In this document: in pieces, positions 22,186 to 33,400 of the stretch
How the letters are laid out: each line of letters starts with the position of its first letter
Numbering within the stretch: position 1 is the stretch's first letter
Source of the DNA: Paraniabella ginsengisoli
Lineage (GTDB): Bacteria; Bacteroidota; Bacteroidia; Chitinophagales; Chitinophagaceae
Assembly (NCBI RefSeq): GCF_022513635.1
Contig: NZ_JAKWBL010000001.1
Span: 1,550,001-1,614,000 of the forward strand
DNA: 64,000 nt
Reading direction: 5' to 3'
Position numbers and translations under genes: made by a program
The notes under the pieces: model-generated
The model's input: only the letters and a program-made list of their open reading frames with translations
What the model was told of the DNA's origin: nothing
Database searches by the model: none

Positions 22186-25100
22186 ATGATAAAAACGCTA
22201 TCAAGGCTGTTATATATTACAATGCTGGTGCTGGTATGCGGTGCGGCTATTGCCCAGATTTCTCAATATCCGGTAACCGGCAACCTGTTTATAAAGCCGC
22301 CGTACAGCGCCAATTTGGGCGATTACGCCAACCCCATGCTGGACAAACTTAGGCTAAGCCTGACGCTGAACGACATTAACCTGTCGGGCAAGCGGGTAGA
22401 GCTGCGTTTTTTCATCAAACAACAAGGGCGATTGCTGGCGCAAAGCGCACCAGTGGTGGTAAATGCACCGCAGCTTATTTTAGATGGTGGCGTGCCGCAA
22501 CAACTTACCCAAACCGAGCTGGCGCCTTTTTTAGATACGAAAACCTGCAAGGCCTGCCGCAAATATATTACAGCAAGGGTCTGCCCGAAGATGTGTACAG
22601 CATGGGCTTTGAAGTGTATGACCAAGCCACCGGCAACCTGCTAAGCGCACCCATTTCGCAAATGTTTTGGCTAATGCTCAACGATCCGCCGCTGCTGTAC
22701 CTACCCGCCGATAAAAGCAATGTGCCCGACATAGCCACCACCGGAGCCATCCAGTTTCAATGGACGCCACGCACCACACAAGCCAGCCATACCGAGTATG
22801 AATTTACCCTTTGTGAATTATGGGACGATGGCGGCGACTATTACCAACAGTTTTTGGCAGCCAACCCTTTTTATACCACTACTACTAACAACACTACCTT
22901 TTTTACACCAATGCCGAACGGCTGCTGCTGCCCGACCGCACTTATGGCTGGCGGGTAAAAGCCAAAGCCAAAGAGGGTTTTGAAGATATTGGCCTGTACC
23001 GACAAGATGGCTATAGCCAAATATTTATTTTTAAATACGGTGCAACATGCCAACCCGTAGAACAACTATTTGGCGAACCCAAAAGCTCGGAAAGAATATT
23101 TGTAGAATGGCAGGCACCCGCCAAAAGTTTTAATGCCTGGGCGGAGCTGGCATCCGATCAGGTTTACAAAGTATCTTACCGCAAAGCAGGCAGCTCCCCT
23201 TCAGGTGGGGGTGCGGCTTGGCCTTGGCACGAAGAAGAAACCGGCGATACCTATTTTCATATTACCAACTTAGAAGCCGACACCGAATATGAAATAAGAA
23301 TAGGCAATGTATGCAATAGTGGCACGGCCTTTAGCGGACTTAATAACGGTGCCACCATTACTTACACCAATCCCATTATTGTACGCACTTTACAAAACGG
23401 CCAATTGCCGGGTATTAATTGTGGCCAGTTGCCACAACATGACCTAAGCAACCAAACCCCCATTGCCCACCTAAAAGTATATGATATTGTAAAAGCCGGA
23501 GATTTTCCAATTACCCTTACCACCATTGCCAACGATGGTGCTGGCCGCTACAGCGGAGCCGGTTGGGTACGTGTACCCTGGATGGGCAACACCAAAATAA
23601 AAGTAACCTTCCGCGGCATCAAAGTAAACACCGATTACAAACTAATTGATGGTTTTTTTGAAACAACTTATAATGCGGATGAGAATTTGATATCGAATGT
23701 GGAAGAGGAAGTGGCGAAGATTGAAGAAACTGTAAACGATGTTGTTGAAATTTTTGAGGAGATCAAAAAGCTGATAAAAGAATACAAGGGTACAGAAAAA
23801 GATAAACAGGATATAACAGAAGCCAAGGCAATTGTTGACGATCAGTATTCCGGAATGATAAGCAGCCCTTACCTTACACCGGCTCAAAAAGCAGCTTTAG
23901 CAAAAAGTTATGAAGAAAATAAAGGAGGCTATGATGCTTTAAGTAAGGGTGATGAATGTGATAGCACAGCGTCCAACGCTTCGGCCGGAGGCCCAGCTTA
24001 TGCTGAGTGGTTCGTTCCTGTATCAGGATATGATTGCCATAAAGCAAAAGCCACCACGCTGGCAGATGCTTTAATTACAGCCGCCAAACAGGAGCAGGAG
24101 GCTATGAGCAAAGACCTTGTTTATACTGCCAAAAAAGAAAGTAACGAACTGGCTGCGGATAACCTTAAACCTGCAATAGGCCTTAGCCCTAATGGTAAAA
24201 TTATTGCAGGCATCCAATCCAACAAAGGGTTGGTGCCACTTATCAGCAAAGAGCATCTTTATTTTATCATTGGCTTTTCTATATATGAAAACAACAAAGA
24301 AGTTGATAAATATATATGGAAGCAGAACGATAGGAAAGATTGGGGTTATTACGATTCCAAAATGAAGAAGTTGGAAATATCAGATGAAACATCCAACCGG
24401 AAAGTGTATGTGTACAGAGATATTGGTAACAACTGTACTTATGAGCGACAGCTGATAGACTGGGACAACACAGCAACAACGGCAACTGCCAAAGCTGTTG
24501 TGGAATCAAAAATTATAGAAAAGAATTGGATCAAAGAGCGTTTGTTTAATGCAGATGGTTCTTGCGCTGTTGCGTTTATTAAAGAAATAATAACAAGGGA
24601 AGATAGTGAAGCCTGTAAAGATGCTGCATTTATTGAGGCCGGTTACGATAAACTAATGGCGTACGTAAATAGGGCAACCTTTAAAGATGATGATGTTGTT
24701 GCAGCCATCAATAGTGTTTGTTTAAGTTCCATCCGCAAATTAAAGTATGCCGAAATTATCAGGCTGTTTAAACCGCTGGCTGCTTCCTCCGAAATAGATG
24801 AAGCAAAAGAAGTGGCTTTATTAAGATTGATGAATGCGCTGAATACAACAGACTATGAGAAGTTTTTTGGTTTGTTGGAAGAGAACAACAATGCGCTACT
24901 CATAAATCTGGTTAAGCGCATGCACGATGGTATAGCTATTTATAGTGCATTGAGGGGCGAAAAAAACAGCTATACCAATTTTATTGGGGCGTTGGTGTGG
25001 ATGTTTAAAGAAGCTCCGGAATCTATTGAAAACAGATGGCCGGAAAACATAGATGATTTTGCAAGGGTAACCATAAACCTAAACCCGATTGATTACACCA

Positions 25101-26361
25101 GCGATACGGGGTCTCCTTATTTTCAGACCTATACTTCTAAGCATAACAATGGAACGTATAAGGAAGAAACCGGAGAAATTGTAATTAATGATGTGTACAC
25201 CACTCATGTTTTTTCTCAGGGTGCGTATGGTTCAGTAAAAAAGAATGAAGAGATAGCAACAGTTTCTCCGCTCACCCCTATTGTTATTATCCCGGATAAA
25301 GGAAAATTGCCGCTGATTAAAACAGCTTTGGGAGAAAATAATTTAAGCAATGATGCGTATATCGTACCGGCAATTTTCTTAAAATATAATAGCGATAAAA
25401 TTCGTAACGATTATATCGAAAAGGGCATAGTAACCACTTTGGATGTTGCTACCATTGCATTAAGCGGAGGTACAGCATTGGCCGCCAAAGTAAACTGGGT
25501 GCGCCGTGCATGGGCGATGGCAGAAGTAGTAGGCGCAGTGGGTAATATAGCGGTGAATACGCAAACGGTAGATCCTAATAGTAGTCTCGGCAAAGCCATT
25601 AACGCCTATAATCTGGGCATGGGGATTATTGGGTTGAAGAATGTGGCTGTTGGTGGGTATAAATTTGCAAAGAGTATACCGGATCGTACTAAAGCCCTTT
25701 TGCAAGACAATAAGGGGTTGAGGAATCTGTTGTTGACAAAATATTTGGATTATAGAATCTCAATAACCAAACTTAAAAATTCCGATGAATGGAATAATCT
25801 TTCGGCAGAGGTAAGACAAAATATAGTTAAGCAGGAGAAAGCCTTTATTGACATAACAGATGCAAAGAACATTCCTAATGATAATTGGGGAGTGTCTGAT
25901 AATGTTTTCATAAATGGTAAGACCAAACAGGATATTCTAACTATTCCAAAAGGAGAAAGACCCCTACCGGAAACGTATTTGAGTGCAAATTATATACAAC
26001 AGCATTTGAAAGAGTTTGAAGGTGGAGTTACAAAAATCTCTGCAAGTCCTCCATCTGGTTCGGTAGGGCCACTAAGTGGTACATTTGTTATGCCAAAAAA
26101 CAGGCGGATTTATTGATAGGGCAATCAAATGGCAATATTTCAAAGTTGGAAGAAATACTAGGGTTGGAGAAAGGGATTCTTGGCAATAATCCTGTAAGAA
26201 TCGATGTCGATAATCCGATTGGTTTGAGATTGCCAGACGGTAATGAATTAGGAGCAAACCCTTTATGGATACCTGGTGGTAGGACAAAGGGTGGAATATT
26301 GGAAGCAACTGTCAACCAAATACAACAAGGTACATATAGTGTTCATTATATTTTAAAATAA
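22186..26361 (+). CDS. TANFOR-headed polymorphic toxin protein A, frameshifted
   Basis: About 1390 residues when reconstructed. A signal peptide ends IAQISQYPVTG. The head up to about residue 510 resembles the TANFOR domain (FIKPPYSANLGDYANP; PPLLYLPADKSNV; IQFQWTPRTTQASHTEYEF; TYGWRVKAKAKEGF) followed by a fibronectin-like part (ITNLEADTEYEIRIGN). Next are a coiled coil (EEVAKIEETVNDVVEIFEEI), a long shaft and hydrophobic pre-toxin helices (TTLDVATIALSGGTALAAK). The last 100 residues carry VMPKKQADLLIGQSNGNISKL...RLPDGNELGANPLWIPGGRT, a toxin-like end found again at 26.8 kb. Joins are near 22540, 22912 (T) and 26100 (A). There is no T9SS tail. The head is almost identical to the protein at 30482. 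Confidence 0.7.
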
Positions 26362-26370
26362 ATTATTTTT

Positions 26371-26561
26371 ATGATTGAAGATACAATATTAAAAGATTAT
26401 GGCTGGTGTCATATTTTGCAAAAAGGCAATAAGTATTTTATTAAATATGATTTAGGGGGATTGTTGTTCAAATGAAAGAAATCGAAGTAAACAAGGAGCA
26501 AGCAGAAAAGGCTATGAAAAGCCAAGTAGAGGCAGAAATCGTGATTAGGCAGTTTCTATAA
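26371..26561 (+). CDS. Putative immunity protein for toxin end A, frameshifted
   Basis: Short soluble acidic protein of about 63 residues (MIEDTILKDYGWCHILQKGN...; MKEIEVNKEQAEKAMKSQ), starting 9 bases after the toxin stop. One G lost from the run near 26460 splits it. Position and size match immunity genes of polymorphic toxin loci. No family is recognised. Alternatively it is a decayed gene remnant. The orphan toxin-end cassette follows directly. Confidence 0.5.
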
Positions 26562-26578
26562 CATAGATATAAATAGCA

Positions 26579-27157
26579 TAAGCAGGAGAAAGCCTTTATT
26601 GACATAACAGATGCAAAGAACATTCCTAATGATAATTGGGGAGTGTCTGATAATGTTTTCATAAATGGTAAGACAAGTGAAGATTTTTAAGTATTCCTAA
26701 AGGAATTAGACCCTTACCGGAAACTTATTTAAATCCTAGTTATATACAACAGCATTTAGCTAAGTTTAACGGTGAAGTTTCTTGCTTGTCATTTGAAAAT
26801 TCATTTAATGATTATGGACAGGTAGGTAGAGATGATGGCCTATTTATAATGCCAAAAGTAGAAATGGATAATCTTTTGTCAAGAACAGGGCGAGAAATTT
26901 CAAAAATTGAGGATGAGTTAGGTATTCCAAAAGGAATATGGCTTTCAAGGTTAGCAAAAAATGATAAATTAATTAGGGTCGATATAAAAGTCACTTCTAA
27001 CTCTAAATTAAGAATACCCACAGGTAATGAAATTGGGGCTGATGAATTATTATGGATTCCTGGTGGAAAAACTTTTGGAGGTGTTTCAGAGGCTATTATA
27101 GATCCTGTCAAAAAAACTGATGTAAATAATTATAAAATTGAAATTATAGTTCAATGA
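26579..27157 (+). pseudogene. Orphan toxin-end cassette 2
   Basis: Begins inside sequence that repeats the 25829-26035 part of toxin A nearly exactly (KQEKAFIDITDAKN, IPNDNWGVSDNVFIN) and then diverges into a related toxin end. It shares MPKVEMDNLLSRTGREISKIEDELGIPKGIW and IPTGNEIGADELLWIPGGKTFGGVSEA with toxin A. One T is missing near 26688 (GKTSEDF to LSIPKGI). There is no signal peptide, promoter or head, so it can act only after recombination with the full-length gene. It ends ATGA-overlapped with its own small downstream gene. Confidence 0.65.
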
Positions 27158-27585
27158 AAACAAAAGAAGAAATTTTAAGTGGGTTAAATTATACAAGAAA
27201 TTCGGAAGAGTATAAAATTATCAAAACAGCTTTTTGGGGAGGAAATATAATGAATTTGATTTTAGGCAAATATCCATATCGCATATATGAAGAGTCAGCA
27301 AACATCAATGCTTCACAAATAGTATGGACATTTCATGCAATGTTAATAGATAACGAAATAAGCATTGAAAAAATTGATAAAGAAATCAACAATATTGAAA
27401 TAACTGAAAGTAATGTGTGTCAATTATTGTACTTTATCTATTTGTGCAAAATAAAACAAAGTAAAGATGATTTTTTAGTATTTCACTATTCTAAACTTTA
27501 TGAAATTATAAAAGAGAGAAAAGAACTATTCAAGCAAATCAAGTGTTACGATGGACTAATTTATAGGATAGACTCCTTTGGCTAA
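27154..27585 (+). CDS. Putative immunity protein for cassette 2
   Basis: 143-residue soluble alpha-helical protein starting inside the stop of the orphan toxin end (overlap ATGA), the classic coupled toxin-immunity layout. It is rich in Lys, Ile and Glu, with no signal peptide (MKTKEEILSGLNYTRNSEEY...). I do not recognise a family. Role is inferred only from position. It is followed directly by another headless cassette. Confidence 0.55.
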   Translation: MKTKEEILSGLNYTRNSEEYKIIKTAFWGGNIMNLILGKYPYRIYEESANINASQIVWTFHAMLIDNEISIEKIDKEINNIEITESNVCQLLYFIYLCKIKQSKDDFLVFHYSKLYEIIKERKELFKQIKCYDGLIYRIDSFG

Positions 27586-29275
27586 GCTTACTCTCCTACC
27601 AATAATGAAAAAATGTTCCATATCTACGTTTATACCAATAGGCCGGAGCTTGGTATATCGCAGGGAGTTTGGGAGATTACAAAAGTGCGAATGGGCATCG
27701 GAAACCGGTGGAGATGGTTATGAAGAGTATAAAATATATCAGAAAGTAAAATGGGAAGATCCTGTTTTTCTGAAGCCGTTTGATATGGTGTTGCTTACAG
27801 ACGATTCAGACTTTGATCTAATCAATGGCATATCCGATGCTGATAAGAAAGTTCCGGTGGTTCCTGTTATACTGCTTTATTACGCCAAAGAAAAGGGAGT
27901 AGAGGCTAATCTAAAACAGTACTTGCAAAATACTTTAGATGTTGCAACGCTGCTTGTTCCGGTTACTAAAATAGCGACGGGTCCAAAATGGCTTGCCAAA
28001 ACATTTACCTTTGTAGATAAGTGGAGTAAAGTAAATGCGGGGGCTAACTTGGCAATAAACAACAGCCCGCTGCAAGACATACCGGAGCTAAAAACCACTT
28101 TAGATGCTTACAACGCTGTAACAGCAGCAATGAACATTACGTCATTGGCTGGGGCAATAGGTAAAGGCACAATAGCGAAATTCTTTAAAGAGCTTGATAA
28201 TCCGGCAGCCAAAAAAGCATTGTTAGTCCAAGCCAAAAACGGCAGCGATGATGCAAAAAAGGTGCTGGATGTAGAAGCGGAATTGAAAGTTTATAGCGAA
28301 ACGAAGCTGGGAAAAGATTGGTGGAAGGGAGTGGGGAGTTTGGCTCAATATGCTCAACTAAGAAACTTTTTAGGAAATGGAAAACTAAAAGCATATTTAA
28401 ATAATCAAGAGCTTGTAGATTACGAGAATTTATTAAAAACAGCGCATGAGGACGTGTTGAAAATAATGGACAAATTCAAAAATGCTGATGAATTTGCAGA
28501 AATGACACGAGGGTATAAAGATAACCCTACAGCTTTCACCAGTGCAATAAAGGATGTAGAATCTTTTAATGGGACACATGGTTGGTTGAAGTTTTGGCAA
28601 CTAACACCTAAAATGGAAAATTCTTTAAATGCAATTTCGCACTTAAAAATGGAAAATAAAATTGCTAATGTGGGCAATGCTACCGACATACAGCTAGCTT
28701 CAATCCATGCGTACACAGCTAATGGAGATTTTGTAAACGTCCCGTATCGTTATAATCCTACATGGTTTGGGAAATATAATACAAGAGCAGTAAAACACAT
28801 AAATGAAGGATTAGACGAGTTAAGAAAAATACCAGAAAGAGTAGCTAAAAATGAAGAAGTCTTTAGTGGTAAAACATTCTCAAAGGTCAATTTTGAAAGT
28901 AAGTTTGTGGGCAAGAATAATACGATACACTCTTATAATGGTTATATGTCTACTTCTAAATTAGAAAGTGTAGCCGAAGGATTTATAGTTGAAACTAAAA
29001 AATGGGCAACAGGAGGTGAAGAAAAAATTGCTGTAATTCAAAGGGTAATTCCAAAGAATGGGGTTTATATTGATGACATATCTGACTGGGGTAAAAATTT
29101 GGGGAAGATAAATCATCCCACTTCTGATATTAGAATTCAAGTACAAGAAGAGGTTTTATTAAACTCTCAAAAATTAAAACAAGTGTCTGAACCCATACCT
29201 GCGATTGAAAATGGAGTGCAAAAAACTATTGATGGAATGAAAGTGTATTATGTCGATTTTGTAGAAATTTTATAA
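27578..29275 (+). pseudogene. Orphan cassette 3: pre-toxin region plus ADP-ribosyltransferase-like end
   Basis: 565-codon frame without head or signal peptide; the first 40 codons are read partly from the wrong frame and switch near 27700. The part WEDPVFLKPFDMVLL ... VPVVPVILLYYAKEKG with TLDVATLLVPVTK aligns with the pre-toxin region of toxin A (VIIPDKG ... VPAIFLKYNSD ... TLDVATIALS). The C-terminal 150 residues look like an ADP-ribosyltransferase: EVFSGKTFSKVNFESKF, GYMSTSKLESVAEGF (the STS motif) and QVQEEVLL (an ExE-like pair). The expected Arg of the first motif is not obvious. The next gene begins one base after the stop. This is a stored toxin end, probably silent until recombined. 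Confidence 0.6.
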
Positions 29276-29276
29276 C

Positions 29277-29674
29277 ATGAAACGAATAACGAAAGAAGAG
29301 TTACCTGAAATATTAACAGACGATATTATAAATATTTTAGTTGAAATGGCATTGGAAGACCCTAAGTTAACTTTTGATTGGGCAAATGTTTCTGACTTAC
29401 TTGAAGAGAGGGGGCAATTAAGGGTTATTTTGGACAAGGTTAGAGCGATTAAAAAATCTAGCGAACAGGCCAAAGAAAATGCTAAAAGCGAGGAACAGAA
29501 AAGGTTAGAGGCGGAGCATAATAAAAAGGCAGAAGAATTAGGGAGGCTTTTTTTGAGGAAAATGGATATTATCCTTTTCAAGGCAACATGGGTGAACCTG
29601 AAACACCAAAAGAATTCAAAGCTAAATACGGAGTGTGGCCTTCAGGTCATGATAAAAATGGTAATAAGATTTAA
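29277..29674 (+). CDS. Putative immunity protein for the ART-like end, frameshifted
   Basis: About 132 residues when one T is restored near 29556, giving a C-terminus GRLFFEENGYYPFQGNMG ... YGVWPSGHDKNGNKI. The N-terminal part (MKRITKEELPEILTDDIINILVEM) is soluble and helical, with a Lys/Glu-rich coil. It starts 1 base after the toxin-like end, so coupling is likely. The C-terminal motif EENGYYPFQGNMG is not a family I can name. Role is inferred from position. Confidence 0.5.
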
Positions 29675-29683
29675 GTGGTTTCC

Positions 29684-30243
29684 CAAAAATAGCGACGGGT
29701 CCAAAATGGCTTGCCAAAACATTTACCTTTGTAGATAAGTGGAGTAAAGTAAATGCGGGGGCTAACTTGGCAATAAACAACAGCCCGCTGCAAGACATAC
29801 CAGAGCTAAAAACCACTTTAGATGCATACAACGCTGTAACAGCAGCAATGAACATTACGTCATTGGCTGGGGCAATAGGTAAAGGCACAATAGCGAAATT
29901 CTTTAAAGAGCTTGATAATCCGGCAGCCAAAAAAGCATTGTTAGCCCAAGCCAAAAACGGCAGCGATGATGCAAAAAAGGTACTGGATGTAGAAGCGGAA
30001 TTGAAAGCTTATAGCGAAGCGAAGCTGGGAAAAGATTGGTGGAAGGGGGCGGGGAGATTTATTGCAAAAACAGGCACAGAGCTGCGAACTCATCTGTCTA
30101 CTATCATAACTAAACCAGCAGGCGTACCCTACAATGGTAATATGTATAGGTATATACCAGCCAAACATGCAGATAATGCCGCTAATGCTAAAGCTATTAT
30201 TCAAACGGCTTCGTCAGATATTGATAATCGCTTTAGGAGGTAA
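29684..30243 (+). pseudogene. Orphan cassette 4, truncated by the dispersed repeat
   Basis: Repeats 27969-28330 almost base for base (ATGPKWLAKTFTFVDKWSKVN; TTLDAYNAVTAAMNITSLAG), then changes to a different end (GRFIAKTGTELRTHLSTIIT ... NGNMYRYIPAKHADNAANAKA). The new end stops after about 60 residues, exactly where the ~180-bp repeat begins and supplies the TAA. It has no start site or immunity gene. It is a recombination relic. Confidence 0.65.
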
Positions 30244-30420
30244 TGTTCCAGACGTGTTGTTTTACCAATTTTTCATTATTAAATAGCTGGTTTTCAACAA
30301 AAAAATATACTTTCATTTTTCTTTCAAAGGTGGTGCTAACCCACCTTTTGTTATTTATTTCGCCAGAAATAGGCTGTTCTGTGAATAATATGCTTCATGC
30401 TGTTTCAGACGTGTTGGTGG
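30241..30420 (+). repeat. ~180-bp dispersed repeat, copy 2
   Basis: Starts TAATGTTCCAGACGTGTTG and ends TTTCAGACGTGTTGGTGG. The first three bases supply the stop codon of the truncated toxin-end cassette. The next toxin gene starts 61 bases later. No transposase follows this copy. Confidence 0.7.
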
Positions 30421-30481
30421 CAATTTAGCTATCCCCGTCCGACTGGTCATCCGAGCGGATGCCAACTTTAAAAAAAAACGA

Positions 30482-33400
30482 ATGATAAAGATGCTATCAA
30501 GGCTGTTATATATACTGCTGCTGTTTTGCAGCGTAGCCAAGGCGCAGATATCTCAATACCCTGTAACCGGCAACCTGTTTATAAAGCCGCCGTACAGTGC
30601 CAACCTGAGCGATTACGCCAACCCCATGCTAGACAAACTTAGGCTGAGCCTGACGCTCAACGATATCAACCTTTCGGGTAAGCGGGTGGAGCTGCGTTTT
30701 TTCATCAAACAACAAGGGCGCATGCTGGCGCAAAGCGCACCGGTGGTAACCAACGCACCGCAGCTTATTTTAGACGGCGGTGTGCCGCAACAGCTCACCC
30801 AAATTGAGCTGGCACCTTTTTTAGATACGAAAACCTGCAAGGGCTGCCGCAAATATACTACAGCAATGGCCTGCCCGAAGATGTATATAGCATGGGCTTT
30901 GAAGTGTATGACCAAGCCACCGGCAACCTGCTAAGCGCACCTATTTCACAAATGTTTTGGCTAATGCTCAACGATCCGCCGCTGCTGTACCTACCCGCCG
31001 ATAAAAGCAATGTGCCCGACATAGCCACCACCGGAGCCATCCAGTTTCAATGGACGCCACGCACCACACAAGCCAGCCATACCGAGTATGAATTTACCCT
31101 TTGTGAATTATGGGATGATGGCGGCGATTATTACCAACAGTTTTTGGCAGCCAACCCTTTTTACACCACTACTACTAATAGCACCACGCTTTTTTACACC
31201 AATGCCGAACCCCTGCTGCTGCCCGACCGCACTTATGGCTGGCGGGTAAAAGCCAAAGCCAAAGAAGGTTTTGAAGATATTGGCTTGTACCGACAAGATG
31301 GCTATAGCCAGATCTTTATTTTTAAATACGGTGCAAAATGCCAACCCGTAGAGCAACTGTTTGGCGAACCCAAAAGTTCGGAAAGAATATTTGTAGAATG
31401 GCAGGCACCAGCCAACAGTTTTAATGCCTGGGCTACACCTCCTCCTTTGGGGAGGCCGGGAGGGGGCCGTATAAAGTAAGCTACCGAAAGGCTTCCTCCC
31501 CCTTCGGGGGAGGTCAGGAGGGGGCTGGTGCGGCTTGGCCTTGGCACGAAGAAGAAACCGGCGATACCTATTTTCATATTACCAACTTAGAAGCCGATAC
31601 CGAATATGAAATAAGAATAGGCAATGTATGCAGCAGCAGCACGGCCTTTAGCAGCCTAAACAGCGGCGCCACCATTACTTACAGCAACCCCATTATTGTA
31701 CGCACTTTGCAAAACGGCCAATTGCCGGGTATTAATTGCGGGCAACTGCCACAAACCGACCTGAGCAACCAAACCCCCATTGGCAGCCTGAAAGTATATG
31801 ATATTGTAAAAGCCGGAGATTTCCCAATTACCCTTACCACCATTGCCAACGATGGTGCTGGTCGCTACAGCGGCATTGGATGGGTACGCGTGCCATGGAT
31901 GGGCAATACCAAAATAAAAGTAACCTTCCGCGGCATCAAAGTAAACACCGATTACAAACTAATTGATGGTTTTTTTGAAACCACCTATAACCCGGATGAG
32001 AATTTGATATCGAATGTGGAAGAAGAAGTGGCGAAGATTGAGGAAACTGCCACGCTAATTATTGAAGGAGTAAAAGAGTTGATTGATTTTTTAAAGAAAA
32101 AAGCAGAAGCGGTCAATTCAGCCGTTGACAGATTAAAGCAGGATAAACCTTTAACTGACGCAGATAAGGCAATATATGAGGAGATTATCAATGATAACAG
32201 TTCTTCGTCGATTATAGAAAAATATCTGGGCGAAGCCGCTAAAAAGGAATATGAAGCTGCGCAAAAATTAGTAAAAGAAGTAATAAACAATAATGATTGC
32301 GCCAGCGGCAAAAAAGTAGAATCAGAAAAGGGTAAAGGATCGACAACTATAACAAGCTATTTATACGTACCAAATGATTGTATAGAAAAATCTGAAAAAG
32401 CACGGGATATACTAAAAGAGACTGCAACAGCGCTGGCTACAGCCACAGAAACTATTGGCGAAATAGAGAATTTAAAGTACAGATGTATTTCGGCATTAAT
32501 CTCTAAGCCAGATGCCAAAGAGACTTACCTGACTCCATGGGGCGGCGCAATAGCACTTGATGAAGATTTTATGCCGTATGCTTTTCAGGGCGCCGAAGGT
32601 TCTTCAGAAAATAATGTGCCGCCGGGTGCACTGGTCATCTTTAAAAAACTTTCTACAGGGCAATACTATTGGGTGTCGCGCAATCCTAATTTAAAGAAAT
32701 ACTGCCTTATGGATGCAGACGGCAACCTGCTTATAAAAAACAGTTTTTATGAGCATAAAAATGAGTCGGTTGACAATGCGCTAAAAATATTGATTGATGG
32801 TAATTGTAACTACAAATTAGTAAGAGGTGCAACAGAGGTTGCAAACGGTAACTACGAATCATGCAAAAATTGTTTTGACGCTAAAGGAAAAATTGTTGAC
32901 GCAGGTAATGCAACGAGCAATAAGCCCGTCAACAGCGAAATCTACAACTACGCTACAACCCTTACTCAAAGCGATCTAGATCAGCTAAAATCCATGTCGG
33001 GAGCGGTAGAAGCTAAGACGAATATAAAAACGGTTGTTTACCTGACGGATGAAAATAGCAAAGACAAAATTGCGGCAATACAAGCGCATTTAAAAGCTCC
33101 CAAAGAAAATGAGTTGGTGTTATGGGCGCATAAAAACGCCAATGGAAAGTGGAAGATTAAAATGGCCTTAGGTAATGGCACGCACAAAAGTAAGAAGGGT
33201 GAAAACATTTCTCCGTACTTACAGGCTTTGGCCAAAGTATTACCAGACTTAGGCGATGTGGAATTTAATATTCTGACAGCCATTTTAGACGGTATAGCAG
33301 GAATGATAGACGAGCTGATTATTCCGCAGCGATTTTATAATCCGGATGCTCCGGAATATAATGATATACCATCGAGGATTTATTCGTTAGTTTCTTTATC

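Noticed and set aside
22323-22625. Minus-strand 100-codon frame repeated at 30613-30915
   Set aside because: It is the antisense of the TANFOR-like head, duplicated only because the heads are duplicated.
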